64,000 nt of DNA from Pseudarthrobacter polychromogenes (lineage in GTDB: Bacteria > Actinomycetota > Actinomycetes > Actinomycetales > Micrococcaceae): contig NZ_BMKU01000012.1 of the NCBI RefSeq assembly GCF_014644495.1, positions 61,112 to 125,111 on the forward strand, written 5' to 3'. The position numbers were made by a program, and so were the translations under genes. The notes beneath the pieces are model-generated. The model did not search any database. It was not told the origin of the DNA and saw nothing but the letters and a program-made list of their open reading frames with translations. Of this stretch, positions 55,380 through 63,932 are shown in pieces; the first letter of the stretch is position 1; each line of letters begins with the position of its first letter.

Positions 55380-55730
55380 ATGAACATCGTCTATAACATC
55401 GTGGTCTTCCTGCATATCGTCGGCGCCGCCATGATCGTCGGCATCTGGATCGGCCAGATGAAGAAGCCCACCGTCCACCCCCGCCAGTTCGACGGCGCCA
55501 TGCTCCAGCTGCTGACCGGCGTCGCCCTGATGGGGCTTATCCCGGCCCTGGACATGGACGCCAACTACTTCAAGCTCGGCATCAAGTTCGCAGTGGCCCT
55601 CGCCGTTGGCGTGCTCGCCTTCATCGGCCGCCGCAAGTACAAGAAGGGCGAGGACATCAGCGCAGGCCTGGCGCACGGCGTAGGCGGACTCGCGCTGCTG
55701 AACATCGCCATCGCGACGCTCTGGCAGTAA
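55380..55730 (+). CDS. Small integral membrane protein, function unknown
   Basis: A 116-residue protein with four hydrophobic segments: about 4-24 (NIVVFLHIVGAAMIVGIWIG), 41-56 (MLQLLTGVALMGLIPA), 63-83 and 96-114. There is one short charged loop (GRRKYKKGED). I do not recognise a named family. It has its own promoter-like hexamer and a terminator on each side, so it is monocistronic. Confidence 0.8.
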   Translation: MNIVYNIVVFLHIVGAAMIVGIWIGQMKKPTVHPRQFDGAMLQLLTGVALMGLIPALDMDANYFKLGIKFAVALAVGVLAFIGRRKYKKGEDISAGLAHGVGGLALLNIAIATLWQ

Positions 55731-55747
55731 GGCCCCAGGCTAAAACC

Positions 55748-55787
55748 ACGACGGCGACGCTCCCTTCCGAGGGGGCGTCGCCGTCGT
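55748..55787 (+). terminator. Terminator of the small membrane protein gene
   Basis: A 13-bp stem (55748-55760 with 55775-55787) encloses a short TCCC...GGGG inner pairing, 17 bases after the stop. The tail is TCGTCTC rather than a T run. Confidence 0.75.
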
Positions 55788-55799
55788 CGTCTCATGCCC

Positions 55800-55819
55800 C
55801 TGTCATAATCCTCTGACAG
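55800..55819. promoter_or_regulatory. Inverted repeat CTGTCA-N8-TGACAG upstream of osmC
   Basis: Perfect 6-bp arms 8 bases apart, 100 bases upstream of the osmC-like start. Possible activator or repressor site; the regulator is unknown. Confidence 0.4.
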
Positions 55820-55846
55820 CGGACAGCCGGTGCATGCCGCGGGTGT

Positions 55847-55864
55847 TGTCCCTAGGATGGGACA
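55847..55864 (+). promoter_or_regulatory. osmC promoter -10 enclosed in an inverted repeat
   Basis: TGTCCC-TAGGAT-GGGACA: perfect 6-bp arms flank a TAGGAT hexamer that reads as a -10, 55 bases before the ATG. A protein bound here would cover the promoter, so this is a likely repressor operator. Confidence 0.5.
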
Positions 55865-55918
55865 CGGCGGGGTCCAGGCAGCGGCCTGCCCCGGTACACA
55901 TCGACCTGAGGAGTGAAC

Positions 55919-56347
55919 ATGGCAGCAACACGTTCAGCAAACGCAGTATGGAACGGCAACCTGACGGAAGGTGCCGGCACCACCAGCCTGGCCACCTCGG
56001 GCCTGGGCACGTTCGATGTCACCTGGAAGGCCCGCACTGAAGCGGCCAACGGCAAGACCAGCCCGGAGGAACTCATCGCCGCAGCCCACGCCGCGTGCTT
56101 CTCCATGGCCTTCAGCAACGAGCTCGACAAGGCGGGCCACACACCGGAGGAAGTCCGTACCAAGGCAGACGTGACGTTTGTTCCCGGCACGGGAATCACC
56201 GGCAGCCACCTCACCATGTCAGCGAGGGTCCCCGGCATTTCCGAGGAGGAGTTCCAGAAGATCGCGGGCGAGGCCAAGGTGGGCTGCCCCGTGTCCGGCG
56301 CCCTGGCCAGCATCGACATCACCCTGGATGCGACCCTGGAGTCCTGA
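55919..56347 (+). CDS. osmC: OsmC family peroxiredoxin
   Basis: A 142-residue Ohr/OsmC-fold peroxidase that reduces organic hydroperoxides with a Cys pair. The two redox Cys are in AAHAACFSMAF and AKVGCPVSGAL, as in the family. The ATG at 55919 (MAATRSAN) is preferred over the one two codons upstream because GAGGAG lies just before it. It has its own promoter with a palindrome and a strong terminator. Confidence 0.93.
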   Translation: MAATRSANAVWNGNLTEGAGTTSLATSGLGTFDVTWKARTEAANGKTSPEELIAAAHAACFSMAFSNELDKAGHTPEEVRTKADVTFVPGTGITGSHLTMSARVPGISEEEFQKIAGEAKVGCPVSGALASIDITLDATLES

Positions 56348-56362
56348 TCCGGCAAGAGTAAA

Positions 56363-56400
56363 AAAGCCCTGCCTGGCCATTCCGGCCAGGCAGGGCTTTC
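56363..56400. terminator. Bidirectional terminator between osmC and the Tricorn gene
   Basis: A perfect 16-bp stem (56363-56378 with 56384-56399) with a 5-base loop, an A run on the left and TTTC on the right, lies between two convergent genes. Confidence 0.9.
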
Positions 56401-56409
56401 TGCTGCGCT

Positions 56410-56441
56410 GCGGGTTATTGCTGATGCGGGTTATTGCTGAT
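56410..56441. repeat. 16-bp tandem duplication
   Basis: GCGGGTTATTGCTGAT occurs twice head to tail just beyond the Tricorn stop codon. Probably a recent slippage event; non-coding. Confidence 0.75.
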
Positions 56442-56460
56442 GGGGCTTCTGCTGCCGGGG

Positions 56461-59400
56461 CTACTTCCCCTGGCGGCGTGCCGGCAGCGGAGCGGGACGC
56501 AGCCGGCGGTAGCCTTCGCGGGCTGGCGGACGGTCGGTGGGCAGTTCCTGGATCATTTCCTTCAGCGCGCCGATGCCGTATTCCAGCTGGGGGTCCCGGC
56601 CCGCGGCGTAGGCATGGGGCGGGAACGTGACCTCGATGTCCGGGTCCACACCGTAGTTCTCCACGCTCCAGCCCACTCCGCCGCCGAACCAGGTGGCGTA
56701 CCGCGGCTGCGTCACGCCGGTGCCGTCGGCCAGGGCGAAGCGGTTGTCGATGCCCACAACCCCGCCCCAGGTGCGCGTTCCGATGACCGGTCCGATCCCC
56801 CTCAGCTTGGACACCTGCGTAATGATGTCCCCGTCTGAGCCGGCAAACTCATCGGCAAGGATAATCACCGGGCCGCGCGGCGCATGGTGGGGGTATGTCC
56901 GCGGCTTTTCCCCGCGGGGCATGCTCCAGCCCGTGACCTTGCGTCCAATGAGCTCTGCCACCAGCTGCGAGGTGTGCCCGCCGCGGTTGCGCCGGACATC
57001 GACGATCAGTCCGTCCAGGGCAGTTTCGGTGTCAAGGTCCCGGTGCAGCTGTGCCCAGCCGTTCGCCATCATGTCCGGGATGTGGAGGTAGCCGAACGTG
57101 CCCGCCGACGCTTCACGGACGGTGCGCCGGTTCGAGGCCACCCATTCCTGGTACCGGAGGCGCTCCTCGTCTTTGACGGGCACGACGGCGACGCGGCGCT
57201 GGGTGCCCGCTGCGGCTCCGTGCGCAGCACCGTTCAGGAGGGTCAGCTCGACGGCGCGCCCTGCGGCTCCGACAAGCTGCATGGCCGGGGTGACGCTTTC
57301 CGAGAGCGGCACGCCGTCGATGGCGAGCAGGATGTCCCCCGCCTTGCCGCCGACGCCGGGCCGGGTCAGGGGCGATGTCGCCAACGGGTCGGAGGACTCG
57401 CCGGCAAGTATCCGTGTGATTTCCCATCCGGCGGACGTGTAGGCCAGGTCGGCCCCCAGCCTGCCCTGGCCGTGGCTGCCGTTCTCCGTGACAAGTGCCG
57501 GCCGGACGTAGGCGTGCGAGGTTCCCAGTTCGCCGTGCAGTTCCCACAGGAGGTCCACCAGGTCATCGTGGGAGCCCAGGCGCTCCACCAGGGGACGGTA
57601 GCGCTTGTGGATGGATTCCCAGTCCTGGCCGGCCATGTCCTCGGTCCAGAAGAAGTCGCGCTGCAGCCGCCACGCCTCGTCGAAGGCCTGGCCCCACACA
57701 CTGAGCGGTTCCATCATGACCCGGATCCGGCCGAGGTCAACCTTGACCAGCTTCCCGGATTCCTCATCCGCCTTGGCATCGGCGGGAACCACGGTGACCT
57801 GCTTGTCGGAGACCAGCACCACCTTGCTGCGGTCCCCTGACAGGCGGTAGCTGTCCAGCGCGTCCACCAGTGTGGTCTGCTTGCGCCGTCCAAGGTCGAA
57901 CCGGACCAGGCTGGGCCGGGCGTCCTTGTCGTCCTGGCTGGCCTTGCCGTCGCCGGTGACCCCGGCGAGGGCCCAGTCGAGCCACAGCAGGGCTCCCTCA
58001 GTTGCCTTCAGGGAGGTGTAGTTCCCCTGCGGCACGGGAACGGTGATGACCCGGTGCGCCAGTCCCTCGGCGTCCACCCGGACGTCCGGTGCTGATGTTT
58101 CCCCGTCCGGGCCCTGTCCGCCTCCCCCTGCGGCTGCAGCTTCCCCCGCTTCGGAGTCCACCGCGGGACCAAAGGGCGACGGCGTGTCCGCCGAGAGTGC
58201 CACAAGGTACGGCTTGATGGGGCTGGGAAAGGAGAGGTCGAAGGAGTGTCCGTCGTACACCGGGTCGAAGCTGCGGTTCGACAGGAACGCCAGGAACTTC
58301 CCGTCCGGGGTAAAGGCCGGGGATTTGTCTCCGAAGCGGCCGTCCGTGACATCCACCGGGACGGATCCCGGCTTTGCCACGTTGGCCATCCGCAGCCGGC
58401 TGCGGGAACCGAAGGACGTGACCGGCTCTGACCAGACGAGCCACTGGGAGTCCGCCGACCACGAGAGGTCGGCAACCGTGCCCTCGCCAATGCTGGACAC
58501 CAGCGTCAGTTCACCTGTGCGGGTGTCCGCCACATAAACCTCGCCGAAGGACGTGCCGAGGGCGAGCCGTTGCCCGTCAGGACTGGCTTCCAGGGCGCTG
58601 GCCCGCGACGGACGGGGAAAGTTGATGCGGGTTGCAGCCGGAAGCGCCTGTGCTTCGGCGGCGGAGGTGCCGGCTTCAGGAGCAACGTCGGCCTGCTCAT
58701 CCGAGGCGTGGGCAGGCACGGCGTTCCCGGCCAGCGCGGGGTTCCCGGCCAGCGCGGCAGCACCGGCAGCGGGGACCGGCTGCGGCAGGACCACGGCTTC
58801 TTCTTTTCCTGCGGCCACCGGCGCAGGAACGTCCGCCGTGCTGGGGGCTGCGGCGGCGCCCGGGGCCGCGCTCCTGTCTGTGCCGGCAATCCCGGCAATC
58901 CCGGCATGTGGCACCGGAGCCGCGATGTCCTTGATGTACAACGCCTCCACATTGTCGTGGTCGGCAAGGTAGGCGATCCGGCCGTCCCCCAGGGGCCGGG
59001 GCAGGCGGGCGCGGACACCCGGCGTCGCCTCGATAATGCGGGATGGTCCGTCCTTGTGGCGCAGCCAATGGATGGTGCCATGTGCTTCTATCGCACTGGC
59101 GGAGCCGGTCGTGTCAGGTACTGCCGCACCGAGGTGCCTGGCGGTCTTGAGCAGGGCAGGACGCCTGGACTGCGAGGCGGAGCCAAGGGTGATGTCCAGC
59201 CGAACGGCGTCGGAGCCGAGATCGTGCAGTACCCACAGCTCGCCGGCTGATTCGAAAATGACGCGTTGGCCGTCGGTGGCGGCATGCCGGACGTAGAAGT
59301 CCTCGTGGTCCGTGTGCCGGCGCAGGTCCTTTCCATTGGGAAGGACCGAATACAGGTTGCCGTAGCCTTCGTGGTCCGAAAGGAAGGCGATCCGGCCGTC

Positions 59401-60003
59401 CACCCACATGGGATCGGCGAGGTTGCCGTCAAGCTCCGGCACAAGGCGTTCAAACTCTCCGTTGCCGTCGGCGTCGATCCACAGCTTTCCCGCGGTGCCG
59501 CCGCGATAGCGTTTCCACCAGGCGGGTTCGCGGGACAGCACGCTGCCCACCACCACGGGCCGTTCGTCACCCACCTCCGGGCCAAAGGCCACGGACTCAA
59601 CCGGCCCGTACGGGAGTTCCTCGGCCCAGCCGCCTTCCAGCGGGACGCTGTAGGCGTGTGTGTGCCTGCTTTCGGCCTGGCGGAACGCGCTGGTGACCAC
59701 CACTGAACCGCTGGCAGTGAAACCCTTGACCCGCGTTGTGCTGTGGCCGAAGAAGGTCAGCTGACGGTACCCGCCGCCGTCGACTTCTGCCGATACCACT
59801 TCCGGCGCCGTTCCCTGGACCACCGTCCACACCAGGCGCTTCCCATCGGGGGTGAAGCGGGGGTTGCGGGCGGGCAGTTGGAGTGCCGAGACGCGCCAGG
59901 CGCGGCCGCCGCCCAGGGGCGCGATCCACACGTCGTCCTCGGCCACGAAGGTGACCAGATCGCCGTGCAGATGCGGGAAACGGAAGTAGCTGGAAAAGGT
60001 CAT
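56461..60003 (-). CDS. Tricorn protease homologue (S41 family peptidase)
   Basis: An 1180-residue cytosolic protease that trims peptides released by larger proteases. The N-terminal beta-propeller region (about 1-690) has repeated FTPDGK and FLSDHEGYGN-type blades. A PDZ domain follows (about 900-960, LLAIDGVPLS), then the C1/C2 catalytic core with the Ser nucleophile in ADEFAGSDGDIITQ. Residues about 358-461 are an Ala/Pro-rich insertion with internal repeats. The ATG at 60003 (MTFSSYFRFP) fits the family start; TATGAT 6 bases upstream suggests leaderless expression. Confidence 0.92.
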   Translation of the reverse strand: MTFSSYFRFPHLHGDLVTFVAEDDVWIAPLGGGRAWRVSALQLPARNPRFTPDGKRLVWTVVQGTAPEVVSAEVDGGGYRQLTFFGHSTTRVKGFTASGSVVVTSAFRQAESRHTHAYSVPLEGGWAEELPYGPVESVAFGPEVGDERPVVVGSVLSREPAWWKRYRGGTAGKLWIDADGNGEFERLVPELDGNLADPMWVDGRIAFLSDHEGYGNLYSVLPNGKDLRRHTDHEDFYVRHAATDGQRVIFESAGELWVLHDLGSDAVRLDITLGSASQSRRPALLKTARHLGAAVPDTTGSASAIEAHGTIHWLRHKDGPSRIIEATPGVRARLPRPLGDGRIAYLADHDNVEALYIKDIAAPVPHAGIAGIAGTDRSAAPGAAAAPSTADVPAPVAAGKEEAVVLPQPVPAAGAAALAGNPALAGNAVPAHASDEQADVAPEAGTSAAEAQALPAATRINFPRPSRASALEASPDGQRLALGTSFGEVYVADTRTGELTLVSSIGEGTVADLSWSADSQWLVWSEPVTSFGSRSRLRMANVAKPGSVPVDVTDGRFGDKSPAFTPDGKFLAFLSNRSFDPVYDGHSFDLSFPSPIKPYLVALSADTPSPFGPAVDSEAGEAAAAGGGGQGPDGETSAPDVRVDAEGLAHRVITVPVPQGNYTSLKATEGALLWLDWALAGVTGDGKASQDDKDARPSLVRFDLGRRKQTTLVDALDSYRLSGDRSKVVLVSDKQVTVVPADAKADEESGKLVKVDLGRIRVMMEPLSVWGQAFDEAWRLQRDFFWTEDMAGQDWESIHKRYRPLVERLGSHDDLVDLLWELHGELGTSHAYVRPALVTENGSHGQGRLGADLAYTSAGWEITRILAGESSDPLATSPLTRPGVGGKAGDILLAIDGVPLSESVTPAMQLVGAAGRAVELTLLNGAAHGAAAGTQRRVAVVPVKDEERLRYQEWVASNRRTVREASAGTFGYLHIPDMMANGWAQLHRDLDTETALDGLIVDVRRNRGGHTSQLVAELIGRKVTGWSMPRGEKPRTYPHHAPRGPVIILADEFAGSDGDIITQVSKLRGIGPVIGTRTWGGVVGIDNRFALADGTGVTQPRYATWFGGGVGWSVENYGVDPDIEVTFPPHAYAAGRDPQLEYGIGALKEMIQELPTDRPPAREGYRRLRPAPLPARRQGK

Positions 60004-60009
60004 CGTTCG

Positions 60010-60015
60010 ATCATA
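60010..60015 (-). promoter_or_regulatory. Candidate -10 for leaderless Tricorn mRNA
   Basis: The minus-strand TATGAT ends 6 bases before the ATG at 60003 and is close to the -10 consensus. Confidence 0.5.
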
Positions 60016-60076
60016 GTCAACCCTCCTGCGGCCTGTCGGGAGGTGCCGCAGGCGCTGTGGCGTGGTGAGATGGACC

Positions 60077-60970
60077 ATGCGCATCGTCATGGCCGGCGCC
60101 TCCGGGCTCCTCGGCACTTCCATGTCAGAAACCTTCACCAAGGCGGGTCACGACGTCGTGTCCCTGGTCAGGGGGGACCCCGCCTCCGCGTCCGAGGTCA
60201 GGTGGGATCCCGCGGCCGGTGACCTTGATCCCCAGGCGCTGGCCGGGGCGGACGCCGTGGTCAACCTTTCCGGCGCCGGCATCGGGGACCGGCCCTGGAC
60301 CCGCAAACGGGTGGAAAAGTTGTTCAGCTCGCGGGTTGGTGCAACGCGGACCCTGACACATGCGATGCGGCAGTTGGATACCCCGCCGGCTGCCTTTATC
60401 AGCCAGTCCGGCTCGAACTACTACGGCGACGCCGGCAACACCGTAATACGGGAGTCTGCTCCGCCGGGTTCGGGAACCTTGTCGCGGATCTGCGTTGAGT
60501 GGGAGGACGCAGCCCGTTCGGCTCCGGACGGGGTGCGGGTAGTTACGACGCGGACAGGCGTTGTCCTCAGCCGTTCGGGCGGGGCGCTGGGCAGGCTGCT
60601 CCCCCTGATCCGGCTGGGCCTGGGCGGGCCACTGGGGAGCGGCCGGCAGTACTGGCCCTGGGTCACCCTGCCGGACGTATCAGCGGCATACCTCTTTCTG
60701 CTCGAGTCACGGGTCAGCGGGCCAGTGAACCTCTGCGCTCCCGAGCAGGCTGACGTGGGCACCCTTGTGGGGGAAATTGCCCATGCACTGCACCGGCCCG
60801 CAGCCCTGCGTGTTCCCGCCTTTGTGCTGCGGCTGCTGATGCGTGATCTGGCGGAGGAACTCCTGCTTTCCAGCCAGCGCATGGAGCCCGCGGTGCTTCT
60901 GGAGGCCGGATTCGTGTGGCAGCATCCCACGGTGGCACAGGCCGCCCAGTGGGTTTCCGGCAAGGACTAG
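60077..60970 (+). CDS. TIGR01777 family NAD-dependent epimerase (SDR)
   Basis: A 297-residue short-chain dehydrogenase-like protein, YfcH/SulA-type. The N-terminal GASGLLGTS is the nucleotide-binding loop, SQSGSNYYGDAG carries the family's Ser/Tyr region, and the C-terminal DUF1731 region is present (PAALRVPAFVLRLLMRDLAEELLLSSQRMEPAVLLEAGF). The start at 60077 (MRIVMAGASG) places the Rossmann strand first. Substrate unknown. Confidence 0.9.
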   Translation: MRIVMAGASGLLGTSMSETFTKAGHDVVSLVRGDPASASEVRWDPAAGDLDPQALAGADAVVNLSGAGIGDRPWTRKRVEKLFSSRVGATRTLTHAMRQLDTPPAAFISQSGSNYYGDAGNTVIRESAPPGSGTLSRICVEWEDAARSAPDGVRVVTTRTGVVLSRSGGALGRLLPLIRLGLGGPLGSGRQYWPWVTLPDVSAAYLFLLESRVSGPVNLCAPEQADVGTLVGEIAHALHRPAALRVPAFVLRLLMRDLAEELLLSSQRMEPAVLLEAGFVWQHPTVAQAAQWVSGKD

Positions 60971-61138
60971 GTAGGCCGAGGCTCCGCCGCGCACGTTTCG
61001 CGGGAGGTGGCCTGTGCAAGCGGACGCGGCATAGGCAAAGCAGCACGGCGGGCGGAAGCGGTAAAGGGGACGGACCAGGGCAGACCGAAAGGGCACGGGA
61101 CGACCGGTCCCACGGAAACCGGACCGGACCCGCGAGGA

Positions 61139-63100
61139 TCAGTCCCTTGGAAATATCTCGCTGATGCGCCACGTGCCGTCCACGGCCACGAGGACCAGAC
61201 GGAGCTGGCGGCTGGTGGTGGCCGGGCCCGCCCCGACGACGGATCCCCCTGCATCCTTCTCCTCATATGCGGAGGAACTGGAGTGCACTTGCACCAGGGC
61301 GCGGGCGGCAGTGGCTCCGTCCTCCATATGTAGCTCGGCAAGGGTGCTGGAAAACCCGGCGAGGACGTGGCCGGAGCTGCGAAGCCGTTCGGATGTCCGC
61401 CCATCGGCTGCAGCTGCCGGCGAGCCTTCCGCATTCACCTCGTCGAGCAGCCCGAGATCTCCCGTGCTGAACGCCAGGTCCCGCAGGGCAGCGAGGCCCT
61501 GGACAGCCTGGAGGGGGTCCGACGCCCGCGCCTGCTGCCTGGCCGCAGCCACAGGGCCGCCACTGTTGCCGCCCCCGCTGTTTTTCACTGCTCCTTGTTC
61601 GCTTCCCCCGCTCTCGGTGGGGGTGCCGGAGATGGCCTGCGCTGTTTCGCTCGCCGCAGTTTCACGTGCTGCACTTTCATGTGCCGCAGTCCCACCCGCC
61701 GGAGTATCTGGCCCCTGTCCGCCGTCTGGTTCCTGACCAACGACGGGCTCCCGGGCAGTGGCGGACTCCGGCGCGGGAGCTGGTCCGGCCGGCAGTTCTG
61801 CTGCCCCTGCAAGCCACCATGCCACGGCCGCCACCACCACGGCGGCCGCAGGGAGGAGGCCGCGCAACAGTGGCGCGCGGCGCTGCAGGGGCGAGCGGCG
61901 CCGTCCCCTGCTGGGGTGAGCTGGGCCGGGTTGTGCCGTGCCGGCATCTGCTGGGCTGGATCGTGCCGCGCCGGCATCTGCTGTGTCAACATCTGCTGCG
62001 CCAACATCTGCCGGGCCAGCTTGCGCACTGCCAACGTCCGCTCGGCCGGCATGCTTCCCGCCGGAAGGGCGGCGTTCGTTCACGGGCTGTGGGAACGGCA
62101 TGCGCGGCCCGGAAAAGGACAGGCCGGAGAAGGACAGGCCGGACCACCTGGCAGTGGCGATCCACCTGCCTGCAGCCTTGTACTTTTCCACAGCTGCCCT
62201 CGGCCGGGACGTCGCCGGGTCCTGCCGGCGGGTCAACAGCTCCGGCATCACCGTGGGATGGACGGAGGCCGCGAGGTCCAGTGGCCGGGGCGACGCGCTG
62301 CGGTAGACGGCCGTTGCCAGCGCCGCGGCGGTGGGCCGCGCACGCCGGTCCTCGTTCAGGCCTGCTTCCAGTGCAGCGGCCAGCTCCCGCGGAACGTCCG
62401 GGACCAGGAGCGGCAGCGGCGGCCGGCCCGCGGTCCTGGGCGGAGCCTGGCCGGTGAGGCAGAACCAGCCCAGCGCCGCCGTCGCGTAGACATCCCTTTC
62501 GGGCTGCAGCCCACGCACGGCGTCCACCGGTGACGGGTCCACGAAGCCGGGTGTTCCTGACGCTGCAGCACAGCCGGGGTCACCCAGCATCCGCGCGATG
62601 CCGACGTCGGACAGCAAGGGCTTGCCCTGTCCGGTGAACAGGACGTTTCCCGGCGAGACGTCCGCATGGGTGAATCCCTTGCTGTGCAGGTATCCCAGCG
62701 CTTGTGCGATGGGTGTCAGCACCGTCACCGTTTCGCCAACGCTCAACTTTCCGCGGCTGGCCACCAGGCCGGCCAGGGACCCACCCGGCGCATAATCCAT
62801 CACCAGGGCCGTGCCGCCTTCCGGCTGTCCTGGAAACCGGACGGCGTCATATGCCTTGACCAGGTGCTGGTGGTCCAGGACCGACAGGATGCGGATCTCG
62901 CGCCGGACCGCTTCCTCAGTCAGCGGTTCACCTCCGGCTGGGCCGCCCTTGCCGGGATGGAAGCACTTGAGGGCAAAGTTCCGGCCGGTCCGGTTCTCCC
63001 TGGCCAGCCAGACCGTCGCGCTCCCTCCGCGGCCCAGCATGCGTCCCAAGGCGAAGCCTGGCACCCCGGGCGGCACCTCGGGCACCTGCGAAATTTCCAT
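61139..63100 (-). CDS. Membrane-anchored serine/threonine protein kinase
   Basis: A 653-residue Hanks-type kinase. The kinase domain (about 15-280) has G-loop GRGGSATVW (22-30), Lys45 in FALK, Glu68, catalytic Asp147 and Asn152 in HADVSPGN (usual form HRDLKPxN), and Asp165 in DVG where most kinases have DFG; the essential polar residues remain. Residues about 347-403 are a repeated Ala/Asp/Gly/Pro tract before an Arg-rich stop-transfer sequence and one membrane helix (about 412-432). An extracellular domain of about 200 residues follows, with a conserved-looking C-terminal fold and no PASTA repeats. Ligand and substrates are unknown. Confidence 0.88.
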   Translation of the reverse strand: MEISQVPEVPPGVPGFALGRMLGRGGSATVWLARENRTGRNFALKCFHPGKGGPAGGEPLTEEAVRREIRILSVLDHQHLVKAYDAVRFPGQPEGGTALVMDYAPGGSLAGLVASRGKLSVGETVTVLTPIAQALGYLHSKGFTHADVSPGNVLFTGQGKPLLSDVGIARMLGDPGCAAASGTPGFVDPSPVDAVRGLQPERDVYATAALGWFCLTGQAPPRTAGRPPLPLLVPDVPRELAAALEAGLNEDRRARPTAAALATAVYRSASPRPLDLAASVHPTVMPELLTRRQDPATSRPRAAVEKYKAAGRWIATARWSGLSFSGLSFSGPRMPFPQPVNERRPSGGKHAGRADVGSAQAGPADVGAADVDTADAGAARSSPADAGTAQPGPAHPSRGRRRSPLQRRAPLLRGLLPAAAVVVAAVAWWLAGAAELPAGPAPAPESATAREPVVGQEPDGGQGPDTPAGGTAAHESAARETAASETAQAISGTPTESGGSEQGAVKNSGGGNSGGPVAAARQQARASDPLQAVQGLAALRDLAFSTGDLGLLDEVNAEGSPAAAADGRTSERLRSSGHVLAGFSSTLAELHMEDGATAARALVQVHSSSSAYEEKDAGGSVVGAGPATTSRQLRLVLVAVDGTWRISEIFPRD

Positions 63101-63106
63101 ACGACA

Positions 63107-63112
63107 TGTCTA
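63107..63112 (-). promoter_or_regulatory. Candidate -10 for leaderless kinase mRNA
   Basis: The minus-strand TAGACA lies 6 bases before the ATG at 63100. Weak match at the last base. Confidence 0.3.
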
Positions 63113-63250
63113 GCCGAATCCTCTTCGCCGTGCAGAAGTTATCCACAGGCTTCACGGCAGCGCCCGGCCACGCTGGGAGCTGCCGTGTGATGTGCCTCCG
63201 GCAGGCGGGTGAGCTTCAACACTAAACCGGGCACGGGACGCCGCGGCGTC

Positions 63251-63256
63251 TAAGCT
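63251..63256 (+). promoter_or_regulatory. Candidate -10 for leaderless lipB mRNA
   Basis: TAAGCT lies 7 bases before the lipB ATG, with no Shine-Dalgarno site. Confidence 0.4.
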
Positions 63257-63263
63257 GGATGCC

Positions 63264-63932
63264 ATGACTCTTGAGTTTTCACAGCTGGGTCTTGCTCCCG
63301 AATTTGTCGACTACACGCGTAGCTGGCAGATCCAGAGCGAACTCCACGACAAAGTGGTCGCGGGGGTGGCCCCCAGCACTGTCCTCCTCCTGGAACACGC
63401 GGCGGTCTACACCGCCGGCAAACGGACCGAAGATCATGAACGGCCCTTCGACGGCACGCCGGTGGTCCCCGTGGACCGGGGCGGAAAACTGACCTGGCAC
63501 GGTCCCGGCCAGCTGGTGGGATACCCCATCATCAAACTGAAGAACCGGGCAGGCATCCGCGACTACGTGGAACGCCTGGAAGCCGTGATCATCGCGGTGC
63601 TGGCCGATTACGGCATCACCGCAGTCCGCATCAAGGGCAGGGCCGGTGTCTGGATCACCGCGGACAGCAAGGGCCCGGACCGGAAGATCGCCGCCATCGG
63701 CATCCGGGTGCATGAGGGCGTCACCATGCACGGGTTCGCCATCAACTGCAACAACGACCTCGCGCCCTATTCCCAGATCATCGCCTGCGGCATCACTGAT
63801 GCCGGCGTGACAACCATCGCCCAGGAAACGGGCTATGACGTCGCCCCGGCTGACCTCGTGTCCCGCATTACTGAAGAACTGCGCAAGAATGAAGACGCCC
63901 TGGTCGCTACCCCCGAAGGAGCACTACTGTGA
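63264..63932 (+). CDS. lipB: Lipoyl(octanoyl) transferase
   Basis: A 222-residue transferase that moves octanoyl groups from acyl carrier protein to lipoyl domains. The catalytic pair is Cys175 (QIIACGI) and Lys141 (DRKIAAIGI), almost the same positions as the M. tuberculosis enzyme; the RGGKLTWHGPGQLVGYPI signature is also present. It is coupled to lipA through a GTGA overlap and presumably serves the E2 lipoyl domains encoded at 53492. Confidence 0.97.
   Translation: MTLEFSQLGLAPEFVDYTRSWQIQSELHDKVVAGVAPSTVLLLEHAAVYTAGKRTEDHERPFDGTPVVPVDRGGKLTWHGPGQLVGYPIIKLKNRAGIRDYVERLEAVIIAVLADYGITAVRIKGRAGVWITADSKGPDRKIAAIGIRVHEGVTMHGFAINCNNDLAPYSQIIACGITDAGVTTIAQETGYDVAPADLVSRITEELRKNEDALVATPEGALL

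Noticed and set aside
61104..61127. Short CCGGTCC/GGACCGG hairpin between the epimerase and kinase genes
   Set aside because: Only 7 bp with a 10-base loop and no T tract; too weak to call a terminator.
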